Program-made: the position numbers and the translations under genes
Source of the DNA: Thermocoleostomius sinensis A174
GTDB taxonomy: Bacteria > Cyanobacteriota > Cyanobacteriia > Elainellales > Elainellaceae
Length of the DNA: 64,000 nt
Assembly (NCBI RefSeq): GCF_026802175.1
Contig: NZ_CP113797.1
Span: forward strand, 5,557,026-5,621,025
Reading direction: 5' to 3'
Notes under the pieces: generated by a model
Database searches by the model: none
Told to the model about the DNA's origin: nothing
The model's input: only the letters and a program-made list of their open reading frames with translations
Shown here: one piece after another, positions 27,920-36,564 of the stretch
Position numbering within the stretch: position 1 is the stretch's first letter
Layout: each line of letters starts with the position of its first letter

Positions 27920-28336
27920 TCAATAGCGCCAATAGCGTCGGCCTTTCCAAAAAATGCCCACAACAACTCCAATTAGCAAAAATCGACCAGGTGTTACTAA
28001 ATTTACCGGCAAGGGCAACAGCGACTTGAGGAAAAACGCAACCATGACACACAACACCAGCGCCCACAGGATGCCTGTATTAATCACAATTTGAGGATAC
28101 ACGCGCTCTAACCAATACACGGCTAATGCACCCACTCCAACGGCCATTGCAAAGAAGACGATCGCACCAAGTAACGGAGAAAACAACACTGCAAACACCC
28201 CTTGCAGCGCTGGTACAAACTGGTAGCTCAGGGCTAATCCTAATTCCAACAGAAAGGTAATTAGGGCCGTTGCTAGAGCGGTTAAACTCAACGGCAGCCA
28301 GGGTAAGTACTTAAGACGTTGGAGAGGATTACGCAT
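27920..28336 (-). CDS. small four-helix membrane protein, unknown function
   Basis: 138 residues with four hydrophobic segments (LPLSLTALATALITFLLEL, GVFAVLFSPLLGAIVFFAMA, TGILWALVLCVMVAFFLKS, GRFLLIGVVVGIFW) and a basic tail GRRYWRY. No motif I recognise. It lies 88 bases downstream of the HerA-like gene on the same strand, separated by a G-rich spacer, so cotranscription is possible. Confidence 0.6.
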   Translation of the reverse strand: MRNPLQRLKYLPWLPLSLTALATALITFLLELGLALSYQFVPALQGVFAVLFSPLLGAIVFFAMAVGVGALAVYWLERVYPQIVINTGILWALVLCVMVAFFLKSLLPLPVNLVTPGRFLLIGVVVGIFWKGRRYWRY

Positions 28337-28424
28337 GGGGAGGGATTAGAGGTGGGGGATTGGGGGTGGGAATCAAGAATCAGGAATTGCCTTTTACCTT
28401 TTTCTTGCATCCCTCATCCCTAAA

Positions 28425-30125
28425 TTATTCGATACTAACGCCCCGAAAGGTTTTCGATCGACTGCGGCTGGGTACAGCAGCTTGTTCGATCGTGCGAGCT
28501 TGCACCTGATGAGCTTGAAAGTACTTCTGCCATTCATAGGGTGCATCTAGCGTTTCACCGCCGTGTTTGGTGAGGCGCGATCGTACTTGACATAGAACGG
28601 GTGTGTTGACGCAAGCTCCGGCAATGATCACTTGTCCTTTGGTTAGGGCAGGTAGTTCTTTAAGCAAATCGCGTCCGGCGGCTTCCACCCCATACTTGAG
28701 GCTATCTTGATCAACGGGATTGACAATTCGCATGACAAACTGGCTCATGCATTGAGACAACACATCCGAGTCCAACTTGCCGGGGCGTTGCGTAATTAAA
28801 CCCACACCCAACCCAAACTTACGCCCTTCGCTTAAGATTGTGCGGATTACAGCTTTACAACGAGAGGGTTCATGGGCCGGAGCAAAGCGATGGGCTTCTT
28901 CCAGCAAAATGAACACCGGATACGGTAAATAATTTTCATCACCGGGGGCAATCCGTTCTTTCTGTGTGCTCATGCGGGCATGGCTCGATTGTCGCAATAC
29001 AGCGGCACAGATCACCTGCTGTTCGTCCTGGCTAATTTCGTTCATTTGCAGCACAGTCACTTGCCCCGGTTCAAACAAATCTTTGGGAGCTAGATGCTCA
29101 AAGGCATGAAAGTAGGGCGATCGCTCCAGTCGATCGAGTTTCCATTCCAACGCCGGGGCCGACGATCCCAACTTGAGATCGCCATCTTCCGTTTGCTGAC
29201 TGTCTACTTCGCGCACTGCTGTAATCAAGTCCTGGATACTCCAGCGATAATCGCCTTGACGATGGCGTCGCACCAACTCAAAGGCTTTGTGCAACACCGA
29301 CTGTTGTCGATCGCTCATTTCCGGCAGCAAGCTGAGAATATCGTAATAGTCCAGCGATGAAATGCGAATGCGGACATCATCCGGCTTCAACACTTTCACC
29401 TTGGGAGCATAGCCATCGGTGGCAGTGAAGGCCGCATGACCCCGAATGTCTGCGAGGGTATCGTATTCGCCATGGGGATCAAAGATCAGCACGGCCGCCC
29501 GGTTTTTGGGTAACAGCAGTTCTTCCACCAACACCCCTGCCGTATAGGATTTTCCCGATCCAGTTCCTGCCAAAATGGCCATATGGGTGCTGACTAATTC
29601 CTTTACATCCAGCGCGATCGGCACGGCTCCAGCCTCGCGCAGCAGCAACGACCCAATATGAGCGCCCCCTACCTGATCGGGTTGTTTCTTGTTCAACACT
29701 TGCCGTAAGGTATCATCGTTAGCTAAATATACTTTTGCACCGGGATCGGGAGTAATGCGGGGGTTAATGAATCCTAGCGCTGGGTGAAAATAGCCAATCA
29801 CATCCACGGTAATCTCATAGATTTCTGGATTGGGATGGATAAATCCAACCAAGGCAGCAATCGCTTCAGGGCTAATTTCTGTATCGGCAAACATGCGATC
29901 GGGCAGATGATCAATCAGTCGTCGAGCCGAGATTTTACCCAAAATTTGCCAGGTTGCCGGCTGTGACCCGTTTTCCTGTGGCGATCGAGCTTCATAGTAA
30001 ACAAATTCGCCAATCTTCACCGAGCGGTTACTGGCAGTAATAAACACATATTGATTGCCCGTTTCTCCAGGGCCTTTCACGGTGCCAATGGTGGAAGATA
30101 AGAAGGAACGATCCGCTACAACCAT
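28425..30125 (-). CDS. HerA-like hexameric ATPase (HAS-barrel plus DUF87 ATPase)
   Basis: 566 residues. The N-terminal ~130 residues form a HAS-barrel-like beta domain (FITASNRSVKIGEFVYYEA). The P-loop is AGTGSGKSYTAGVL near residue 187, Walker B is FILLEEAHRFAPA, and FGLGVGLITQRPGKLD is the HerA/FtsK-type arginine/sensor region. In archaea and some bacteria HerA works with the nuclease NurA in DNA end resection. No nurA neighbour is seen here, so the partner and even the DNA role are open. Stand-alone bacterial HerA proteins also appear in anti-phage sets, but nothing else nearby supports that. Confidence 0.88.
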   Translation of the reverse strand: MVVADRSFLSSTIGTVKGPGETGNQYVFITASNRSVKIGEFVYYEARSPQENGSQPATWQILGKISARRLIDHLPDRMFADTEISPEAIAALVGFIHPNPEIYEITVDVIGYFHPALGFINPRITPDPGAKVYLANDDTLRQVLNKKQPDQVGGAHIGSLLLREAGAVPIALDVKELVSTHMAILAGTGSGKSYTAGVLVEELLLPKNRAAVLIFDPHGEYDTLADIRGHAAFTATDGYAPKVKVLKPDDVRIRISSLDYYDILSLLPEMSDRQQSVLHKAFELVRRHRQGDYRWSIQDLITAVREVDSQQTEDGDLKLGSSAPALEWKLDRLERSPYFHAFEHLAPKDLFEPGQVTVLQMNEISQDEQQVICAAVLRQSSHARMSTQKERIAPGDENYLPYPVFILLEEAHRFAPAHEPSRCKAVIRTILSEGRKFGLGVGLITQRPGKLDSDVLSQCMSQFVMRIVNPVDQDSLKYGVEAAGRDLLKELPALTKGQVIIAGACVNTPVLCQVRSRLTKHGGETLDAPYEWQKYFQAHQVQARTIEQAAVPSRSRSKTFRGVSIE

Positions 30126-30575
30126 AACAAAGCGTCAAAGAGAACAAAAGAACGATTTGAACAACTAATCCAACCACAAATACGAGGATTTCAACCTCGA
30201 CATAATCCGCCTGCAATCACGCTCACTGCACTCTCGATCGCGCGGCACAATGCGGTCTACAATCACGGTCATCAAGCTGAAGCGGGTAGACGCGATCTCA
30301 GGTTTGAATGGTTTGAATCCCATCTCACTTAGCCCTTTTTGACTAGTACAAGTATATATGAGACCTTCTGAAATCTTGCTTAAATTCCTAATAAAGCCAT
30401 AAAAGTAGCGGTTTAATCGATCGCTTTTCCCTATATCTAGTTCGCAGAACCTAGTTCACACCATTCAAATAAGTGGAAGCAAGCTTCACCAAGCTTGTGA
30501 AGGAAATTTCCCAGATAGCGCTAACAAGGGTAAGTAGTAAGGGTAAAGTTAGGTAATCTAGAACCAATATTTAGG
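30126..30575. other. 450-bp region between divergent herA-like and SRPBCC genes
   Basis: It contains both promoters. I see several HIP1-type CGATCG sites and the short tract ACTAGTACAAGTATATATG near 30343-30361, but no gene, repeat or terminator. Confidence 0.5.
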
Positions 30576-31229
30576 ATGCGCCAAATCGCCACTAATCATT
30601 GCATGATGGGTATGAATTCTGACTTTGATGCCGCTCCTTTGACCAACAAACCGTTTTCTAGCGAGGCTGAGACCTTGGCAGATCTGGAACTCGCTGATGC
30701 TGAGGCACTGGTAGCAGATTATGGAGATTTGCCGCTACAGGATGTTGAAGTGAGAACAGACAAAGCAGAAGGTCGTCAACGGCAAATTTCTGCCAAAATC
30801 TATATTCCCCATCCGACAGAACAGGTGTGGCAAATTCTGACGGATTATGACCATCTAGCCGATTTTATTCCGAACTTGACCCGAAGCCAGCGCATTGACC
30901 ATCCCCAAGGCGGCATTCGCATCGAGCAAATTGGTGCAGAGTCACTGTTGAAGCTGAAGTTTTGTGCACGGGTTGTCTTGGATATGGTTGAGCATTTTCC
31001 TCATCGTCTTGATTTTGAAATGGTGGAAGGCGATTTTAAGCTGTTTCGAGGCAACTGGACGCTGCAACCCTTAGCTGAGAACGCCACAGAGCTTAGCTAT
31101 CACCTCACGGTGTTACCGCATCGTCTAATGCCAGTTGCCATGATTGAACGCCGTCTTAGGGCGGGCATGGTGTTGAATCTATCTGCTATTCGCCAACAGG
31201 CCGATCGATTGTTTGCCGCCAATGCCTAA
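30576..31229 (+). CDS. SRPBCC-superfamily (cyclase/dehydrase-like) protein
   Basis: 217 residues. The first ~60 residues are acidic and low in structure (ETLADLELADAEALVADYGD). The rest is a START/Bet v1-like helix-grip domain: SAKIYIPHPTEQVWQILTDYDHLADFIPNLTRS, then RGNWTLQPLAENATELSYHLTVLP. Such proteins bind lipophilic ligands in the cytoplasm; the cyanobacterial coenzyme-Q-binding/cyclase subgroup has this form. It converges with the PLP dehydratase gene with a four-base overlap at the stops. ATG 30576 and 30603 are both possible starts. Confidence 0.8.
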   Translation: MRQIATNHCMMGMNSDFDAAPLTNKPFSSEAETLADLELADAEALVADYGDLPLQDVEVRTDKAEGRQRQISAKIYIPHPTEQVWQILTDYDHLADFIPNLTRSQRIDHPQGGIRIEQIGAESLLKLKFCARVVLDMVEHFPHRLDFEMVEGDFKLFRGNWTLQPLAENATELSYHLTVLPHRLMPVAMIERRLRAGMVLNLSAIRQQADRLFAANA

Positions 31230-32260
31230 GCTTGTTCTCGCAGGTAAAGAAGACGCTGGAGATCCACATTGCCGCCACTAAGGATTACCCCTACTCGTGA
31301 GCCAGATAGATCTAGCTTGCCCTCTAACAACGCCGTAGCAGCAAGTGCGCCAGTGGGTTCAATCACCAACTTCAGGCGCTCCCAAAGATAGAACAAGGTG
31401 CGTAAGAGGGCAGTGTCGGATACCGTCACCATATCGTGAACATAGTGCAGCACCAGGGGAAAGGTAAGCGTTCCCAATGATGGAGTACGTGCTCCATCGG
31501 CAATTGTGTTGGGGTTATGCACGGTTTGCAGTGTGTTCGTGTGAAACGATCGGGTCGCGTCATCTCCTTGCTCTGGTTCTACCCCTACCACCTGACAGGT
31601 AGGAGACAAGGCATGAGCCGCGATTGCACAGCCAGACAGTAGCCCACCGCCACCGCAGCACACCAACAGCCAGTCGAGTTCTCCAACGGTTTCAAATAGC
31701 TCTTTCGCGGTTGTCCCTTGTCCAGCAATGACATGGCGATGATCATAGGGTGGAATCACCGTTGCTCCTCGCTCTGCCGCAATCTCACGGGCTAGCGTTT
31801 CTCGGGTGGTCTCTGCCCGATCGTACAAAATCACTTCGGCTCCATATCCACGTGTAGCGGCAAGTTTCACAGCAGGGGCATCCTGCGGCATCACGATCGT
31901 TGTGGGAGTCTTGAGCAAAGTTCCCGCCAAGGCCACAGCTTGGGCATGATTCCCAGAGGAATACGTGAGCACCCCCCGCTGCCGCTGCTCTGGGGATAAA
32001 TTGGCAAGCGCATTAAATGCCCCGCGAAACTTAAACGAGCCAGTGCGCTGAAAATTCTCGCACTTAAAAAACACCTGACAGCCAGTGCGCTTATTCACCG
32101 ATCGCGAGGTCATCACAGGGGTAGTATTTACCTGTTCCTCAAGGGTTATTGCGGCTGCCTCAATATCGTCATAGGCGATCGAAGCAACCACTGCTTCAAA
32201 CGAGGAGGGTTGAGAGGAAGTAGCCACAGTGTCTGCAAGATTAGAGAAACTTTCATCCAT
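31226..32260 (-). CDS. PLP-dependent threonine/serine dehydratase-like enzyme (fold type II)
   Basis: 344 residues from ATG 32260; a TTG extension reaches 32287. The PLP lysine is in QRTGSFKFRGA, the phosphate-binding loop is VCCGGGGLLSG, and the SSGNHAQAVALAG motif is present. There is no ACT regulatory domain, so it is a catabolic-type dehydratase, serine racemase or threo-3-hydroxyaspartate ammonia-lyase; these cannot be separated by eye. Reaction: alpha,beta-elimination of ammonia from a hydroxy-amino acid. Two 15-bp tandem repeats lie just upstream (32319-32348). Confidence 0.88.
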   Translation of the reverse strand: MDESFSNLADTVATSSQPSSFEAVVASIAYDDIEAAAITLEEQVNTTPVMTSRSVNKRTGCQVFFKCENFQRTGSFKFRGAFNALANLSPEQRQRGVLTYSSGNHAQAVALAGTLLKTPTTIVMPQDAPAVKLAATRGYGAEVILYDRAETTRETLAREIAAERGATVIPPYDHRHVIAGQGTTAKELFETVGELDWLLVCCGGGGLLSGCAIAAHALSPTCQVVGVEPEQGDDATRSFHTNTLQTVHNPNTIADGARTPSLGTLTFPLVLHYVHDMVTVSDTALLRTLFYLWERLKLVIEPTGALAATALLEGKLDLSGSRVGVILSGGNVDLQRLLYLREQA

Positions 32261-32318
32261 TAAAACCGATCTGAAACGCAGCCCCAAAAGCAGCGTCTAA
32301 CACGATTTGAAAGAATAC

Positions 32319-32348
32319 AAATGATCAATTTGCAAATGATCAATTTGC
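32319..32348. repeat. perfect 15-bp tandem repeat upstream of the dehydratase gene
   Basis: AAATGATCAATTTGC occurs twice in tandem. Each unit is close to a palindrome centred on TGATCA, so the pair could be two operator half-sites on successive helical positions, 58-87 bases before the start codon. Confidence 0.7.
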
Positions 32349-32423
32349 TTATTAAGGTGACGATTAAATGGTTCAGGGCTATCCCATGAAATTGGTGAAA
32401 AGAAGCAGGTGTTGTACCAGCAA

Positions 32424-32702
32424 CTACATCAAGCCAGACTCAATTTGTCCCAATGGGATAAAGCATTCCTTAGGTAAAAGGATTGGTTTTTGCCTAAAAA
32501 TCAACTTGCCGCGATAGCTATAGCGATCGATTGCAATTCCGATGGGGCGCTGCATTTCTTCGGGGTGCACTTCATAATAAGTTCGATAAATTTGTCGAGC
32601 CGCTTGCAACAGGGCTGGATCAAGCAATCCTGAGAAGTGCATCGTTTCTGTCGGTTCAACCGAAATCGGCGATCGCGATTCGGTTTGTTGGGAGTATACC
32701 AT
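32424..32702 (-). CDS. small protein of unknown function
   Basis: 92 residues (SQQTESRSPISVEPTETMHF...). There is a helix-rich centre (LLDPALLQAARQIYRTYYEVHPEEM) and a beta-like C-terminal part (IGIAIDRYSYRGKLIFRQ). I do not recognise it. It has no membrane segment. It lies alone, 160 bases upstream of the dehydratase start on the same strand, and could be the first gene of a two-gene unit. Confidence 0.5.
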   Translation of the reverse strand: MVYSQQTESRSPISVEPTETMHFSGLLDPALLQAARQIYRTYYEVHPEEMQRPIGIAIDRYSYRGKLIFRQKPILLPKECFIPLGQIESGLM

Positions 32703-32952
32703 TCGCTTACCCTATTCTCACAGCTAGACTCTAGTTGATTTATTTTACTGCGGCACAAAAGAAAAGAAAATTTACACAGGTAGCAGAATGTCTTCATCCA
32801 ACGTATTGTTCAGTTGTTCAGCACTTTGCTGTCTTAGCAAAATTGTCTTAGCAAAACGTTGATTGAGATGATTTCTCTGTATATCTCTCTGTATGTCTCT
32901 ATGTATGAATGTCTGAGAATAAAATAATACTCATGCTTTACCATGCTGCATC

Positions 32953-33023
32953 GCATTCACCCCACTGCCTGCGGTTCCTCTTGTCAAAGGGAGGTTGGGA
33001 GAGATTGGCATACGGTGCAACCT
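32953..33023 (+). repeat. dispersed repeat, copy A (upstream of rbcL)
   Basis: The ~71-bp stretch beginning GCATTCACCC and ending GGTGCAACCT has a second, inverted copy at 62309-62381. The most conserved part is TTGGGAGAGAT-GGCAT-CGGTGCAACCT, where the two copies differ at only two positions. Confidence 0.75.
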
Positions 33024-33252
33024 CATAGAAAAATGGTATTAGATGTTAAGTTTAATCTGAGCGGTTGCTCTAAGGATGTTGCATTACATTAAAGCTTCCT
33101 AGCTTCAATGCAATTGCAAACACAAGAAAAAGTGCCAATCACTCTTTATCAGGGCGATCGCACTCACATCATATTTGATGTCAATTCGCAACGAAATACT
33201 CTAAACTTGTAATTTTTGTTTACTTATACAGCTACATTGTTGTATAGTGTCA

Positions 33253-33277
33253 CAAATATAAACAATAGTTATATTTG
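33253..33277 (+). promoter_or_regulatory. candidate LysR-type (RbcR/CbbR) operator upstream of rbcL
   Basis: CAAATATAA and TTATATTTG form a perfect 9-bp inverted repeat with a 7-base spacer, 241 bases before rbcL. It contains T-N11-A (T33259, A33271), the core of LysR-type regulator sites. RbcR/CcmR-family LysR proteins control rbc genes in cyanobacteria, so such a site is expected; this assignment is inference. Confidence 0.45.
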
Positions 33278-33517
33278 CGCTAAGAAGTTTCAAAGTTGAG
33301 CTTATTACATTCCTGGTATATTTTGATTGAACCTAATAACCGGGGCAAAAAACATAAAGACAAGCTGAAGGTTGTCAGTTTAGTGGCCCTAATTTGTGCC
33401 AACTGAGGTTTTCAGCACAAGTTGTTGTCTGAAGCTCAATCGGTCTGCATTGTCAACTCAGACATGCAGACGTGGGTTCTCGTGTTCGGATCAAAGTGAT
33501 TCACAGGAAGGGAAATC

Positions 33518-34948
33518 ATGTCTTACTCGCAAACCAAAACCCAGAGTAAAACTGGGTATCAGGCTGGGGTTAAAGATTACCGTCTAACCTATTACACACC
33601 AGACTATACGCCCAAAGATACCGACATTTTGGCCGCATTCCGGGTAACTCCGCAGCCTGGAGTTCCCTATGAGGAAGCGGGGGCAGCGGTTGCAGCGGAA
33701 TCTTCAACCGGAACTTGGACAACTGTTTGGACGGATCTATTAACTGACCTCGATCGCTACAAGGGTCGTTGCTATGACATCGAGCCTGTTCCCGGTGAAG
33801 ACAATCAGTTTATTGCCTACATTGCCTATCCGCTAGATCTGTTTGAGGAAGGCTCTGTCACCAACATGTTGACTTCTATTGTTGGTAATGTGTTTGGGTT
33901 TAAGGCACTGAAAGCATTGCGCTTGGAGGATCTACGGATTCCCGTTGCCTACCTCAAGACGTTCCAAGGCCCTCCGCATGGTATTCAGGTAGAGCGCGAC
34001 AAGATTAACAAGTACGGTCGTCCGCTACTGGGTTGTACGATTAAACCCAAGCTGGGTTTGTCGGCGAAGAACTACGGTCGTGCGGTGTATGAGTGTCTGC
34101 GCGGTGGTTTGGACTTCACCAAAGACGACGAAAACATCAACTCTCAGCCGTTCCAGCGCTGGCGCGATCGGTTTACTTTTGTTGCTGAAGCAATTCACAA
34201 GGCTCAGGCTGAAACCGGTGAAATTAAAGGTCACTACCTCAACGTTACCGCTCCTACCTGCGAAGAAATGATCAAGCGGGCCGAGTATGCGAAAGAACTC
34301 GGAATGCCGATCATCATGCATGACTTCTTGACCGCTGGTTTCACTGCCAACACCACCCTCGCTAAGTGGTGCCGTGATAACGGTCTGTTGCTCCACATTC
34401 ACCGCGCTATGCACGCTGTGATTGACCGTCAGAAGAACCACGGAATGCACTTCCGCGTTTTGGCGAAGTGTTTGCGGATGTCGGGCGGCGACCACATTCA
34501 CACCGGAACGGTTGTGGGTAAGTTGGAAGGTGACAAGGCAATTACCCTCGGTTTCATTGATCTGCTACGTGAAAATTACATCGAGCAAGATCGCTCTCGC
34601 GGTATTTTCTTCACTCAAGACTGGGCTTCAATGCCAGGGGTAATGGCTGTGGCATCCGGTGGTATTCACGTATGGCACATGCCCGCTCTAGTTGAAATCT
34701 TCGGTGATGATTCCGTGCTTCAGTTTGGTGGTGGCACGTTGGGACATCCCTGGGGCAATGCCCCGGGTGCAACGGCAAACCGGGTGGCGCTAGAAGCCTG
34801 CGTTCAAGCTCGCAACGAAGGTCGTGATCTGATGCGCGAAGGCGGTGACATCATTCGGGAGGCCGCTCGTTGGAGTCCTGAACTGGCAGCAGCTTGCGAA
34901 CTGTGGAAGGAAATTAAGTTTGAATTCGAGGCTGTTGATACCGTTTGA
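33518..34948 (+). CDS. rbcL: ribulose-1,5-bisphosphate carboxylase/oxygenase large subunit, form IB
   Basis: The catalytic subunit of Rubisco fixes CO2 onto ribulose bisphosphate inside carboxysomes. The 476 residues contain [11 protein letters not shown] with the carbamylated Lys at 202, [20 protein letters not shown] and [23 protein letters not shown] lies five bases before the ATG. It is the first gene of an rbcL-rbcX-rbcS operon; an inverted repeat directly after the stop may stabilise a monocistronic rbcL transcript. Codon use is cleaner than in most neighbours, as expected for a highly expressed gene. Confidence 0.99.
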   Translation: MSYSQTKTQSKTGYQAGVKDYRLTYYTPDYTPKDTDILAAFRVTPQPGVPYEEAGAAVAAESSTGTWTTVWTDLLTDLDRYKGRCYDIEPVPGEDNQFIAYIAYPLDLFEEGSVTNMLTSIVGNVFGFKALKALRLEDLRIPVAYLKTFQGPPHGIQVERDKINKYGRPLLGCTIKPKLGLSAKNYGRAVYECLRGGLDFTKDDENINSQPFQRWRDRFTFVAEAIHKAQAETGEIKGHYLNVTAPTCEEMIKRAEYAKELGMPIIMHDFLTAGFTANTTLAKWCRDNGLLLHIHRAMHAVIDRQKNHGMHFRVLAKCLRMSGGDHIHTGTVVGKLEGDKAITLGFIDLLRENYIEQDRSRGIFFTQDWASMPGVMAVASGGIHVWHMPALVEIFGDDSVLQFGGGTLGHPWGNAPGATANRVALEACVQARNEGRDLMREGGDIIREAARWSPELAAACELWKEIKFEFEAVDTV

Positions 34949-34952
34949 TGCG

Positions 34953-35009
34953 AGGCTAAAGGCTAAAGGATTGGGAATCAGTCAATCACTTTCTTTCGGC
35001 CTTTAGCCT
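34953..35009 (+). promoter_or_regulatory. rbcL-rbcX intergenic hairpin
   Basis: AGGCTAAAGG (34953-34962) pairs perfectly with CCTTTAGCCT (35000-35009); a second GGCTAAAGG at 34961-34969 offers an alternative 5' arm. No T run directly follows, so it is more likely a partial terminator or 3'-end stabiliser that raises rbcL over rbcX/rbcS. Confidence 0.55.
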
Positions 35010-35029
35010 TATACTTCTTCCTTTTTCCT

Positions 35030-35443
35030 ATGGATCTCCGGCAAATTGCCAAGGATACAACCAAAACGCTGATTAGCTACCTCACGTATCAGGCGGTGCG
35101 AACGGTATTGGCTCAGTTGAGTGAAACCGATCCTCCCAGAGCCTTCTGGCTCCAGCGATTTTCTGGTAAAGAGAAGATCCAGGATGGGGAAGCTTATCTC
35201 CAGGCATTGTTTCAAGAGCAGCAGGATTTAGCATTTCGGATTCTGACGGTGCGTGAACATATTGCTGAAGAAATTGCAGATTATTTGCCGGAAATGTTGC
35301 GATCGACGATCCAGCAGGCCAATATGGAACAACGTCGTCAGCAGTTAGAGCGCATGACGCAAGTGAGTCTGGAACCTACAGTTTCTCACCCAGAGCAATC
35401 TGGTGAGTCAGAGTCACTGGATACGGAATCTGAAGGTGGCTAA
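35030..35443 (+). CDS. rbcX: Rubisco assembly chaperone RbcX
   Basis: RbcX is a homodimer that clamps the C-terminus of nascent RbcL and helps assemble the L8 core. The 137 residues start MDLRQIAKDTTKTLISYLTYQAVRTV and contain the helical core AYLQALFQEQQDLAFRILTVREHIAEEIADYLPEM, all typical. The C-terminal ~25 residues are a variable Ser/Glu-rich tail. It sits between rbcL and rbcS, the usual place in beta-cyanobacteria. Confidence 0.97.
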   Translation: MDLRQIAKDTTKTLISYLTYQAVRTVLAQLSETDPPRAFWLQRFSGKEKIQDGEAYLQALFQEQQDLAFRILTVREHIAEEIADYLPEMLRSTIQQANMEQRRQQLERMTQVSLEPTVSHPEQSGESESLDTESEGG

Positions 35444-35604
35444 TCGCGTGATTCTGGTGATAGGTAATGCGGTAATAGAGTAGGAAATCGACGATCGAAA
35501 CCAGCATTGGACTTTATACGAATTGTCAATCTTCCATCACCAATTACCAGTTGCCAATTACTAAGTTCAAGATCTATCAAATTACCTTAGAAGCTAAACC
35601 AACC

Positions 35605-35946
35605 ATGAAGACATTACCCAAAGAGCGCCGTTACGAAACCTTTTCCTATCTGCCTCCGCTCAGCGATGCTCAGATTGCTCGGCAGATTCAGTACACAATT
35701 GATCAGGGCTATATTCCGGCTGTGGAATTCAATGAAGATTCTGCTGCAGAAACCCACTATTGGACCCTGTGGAAGCTACCCCTATTCAACGCCAGAAGCC
35801 CCCAGGAAGTGCTAAATGAAGTGCAACAGTGCCGTTCCGAATATGGCAATTCCTACATTCGGGTGGTTGCGTTCGACAATATTAAGCAGTGCCAAGTGAT
35901 GAGCTTTATCGTTAATAAGCCAAACAGCGGTGGCTATCGTTACTAA
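35605..35946 (+). CDS. rbcS: Rubisco small subunit
   Basis: 113 residues from ATG 35605; the frame extends upstream to 35551 but [21 protein letters not shown] is the family start. The small-subunit core ([46 protein letters not shown]) is complete. Last gene of the rbc operon. A duplicated 70-bp segment and a strong terminator follow. Confidence 0.98.
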   Translation: MKTLPKERRYETFSYLPPLSDAQIARQIQYTIDQGYIPAVEFNEDSAAETHYWTLWKLPLFNARSPQEVLNEVQQCRSEYGNSYIRVVAFDNIKQCQVMSFIVNKPNSGGYRY

Positions 35947-35998
35947 AGCTCAAGCATGAATCTTGAAGGGTAGGGTTTAAGTTGTAGCCTTCGGGTTA

Positions 35999-36016
35999 GT
36001 GTTAAATGTTTAACAC
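35999..36016. promoter_or_regulatory. perfect 8-bp palindrome downstream of rbcS
   Basis: GTGTTAAA-TG-TTTAACAC is a perfect inverted repeat with a 2-base centre. It may be a protein-binding dyad or a tight stem; nothing else identifies it. Confidence 0.4.
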
Positions 36017-36032
36017 CAGAGGCGCAAGCTTT

Positions 36033-36172
36033 TGAAGCTCAAACTTTTTTGAGTGATCCGAACAAATCCCATTGCGAAACAGGAGGTGGAGCTATCTGCC
36101 TCTGAAGCTCAAACTTTTTTGAGTGATCCGAACAAATCCCATTGCGAAACAGGAGGTGGAGCTATCTGCCTC
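36033..36172 (+). repeat. perfect 70-bp tandem duplication in the rbc 3' region
   Basis: Two identical units lie at 36033-36102 and 36103-36172. Each starts TGAAGCTCAAACTTTTTTGAG and ends GGAGCTATCTGCCTC. Each carries a small CTCAAA/TTTGAG hairpin and the 5' arm plus most of the 3' arm of the terminator stem. Confidence 0.95.
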
Positions 36173-36179
36173 CTTTTTT
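36151..36179 (+). terminator. intrinsic terminator of the rbcLXS operon
   Basis: AGGAGGTGG (36151-36159) pairs with CTGCCTCCT (36166-36174) over a 6-base loop and runs into TTTTTT. It is formed by the second copy of the duplication; the first copy has the stem but no T tract. Confidence 0.85.
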
Positions 36180-36564
36180 GCATACCTTTTTTAGGTTAAT
36201 GATTGGGTCGATCGCAGTCAGTGGCAGGGTTCGATCGCATTTGTTCGATCGCATTTACAAAAAGCCCCCAGCCGAAGCCAGGGGCGATTAAATCAGGGTG
36301 CATCTACCATTCCCATATACCTGTTGGACAGCACTTATCCGGAAACTAATCTGTATCAAACTAATCTATCGGCGTAATCCTGTGGTTTAGTTTCCCGGTG
36401 TTCTTTCCCATGCTTGAAATTCCTGGGTGCCTAGCTTATTGGCGCCACTTGTTTGCATAACCTCGTGTAACCGATCGTTTTCAGTCAATGAAGGGATGCA
36501 TTGAGACAGTTTGTGCCCTTCAACCATTCATCTACAAAACGCCATAGGCAAAGGAGCAACGGCA

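Larger units (their letters stand above)
32703..33517. other. 815-bp rbc upstream region
   Basis: It contains a repeat-family copy (32953-33023), an AT-rich segment with a TATAC-N12-GTATA dyad (33225-33246) overlapping a possible -10 TATAGT (33243-33248), a perfect 9-bp inverted repeat (33253-33277), and a leader of about 250 bases before rbcL. A GTA-N9-TAC at 33209-33223 misses the NtcA spacing by one. Confidence 0.6.
35947..36564. other. 618-bp region downstream of rbcS
   Basis: It holds the palindrome, tandem duplication and rbc terminator listed separately. From about 36180 to 36560 there is HIP1-rich sequence and an AAAAGCCCCCAGCC...GGGGCG hairpin near 36258-36284, probably a second terminator, and then the promoter region of the RTX gene. 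Confidence 0.55.

Noticed and set aside
33209-33223. NtcA-like box upstream of rbcL
   Set aside because: The spacing is GTA-N9-TAC, one base longer than the required N8.
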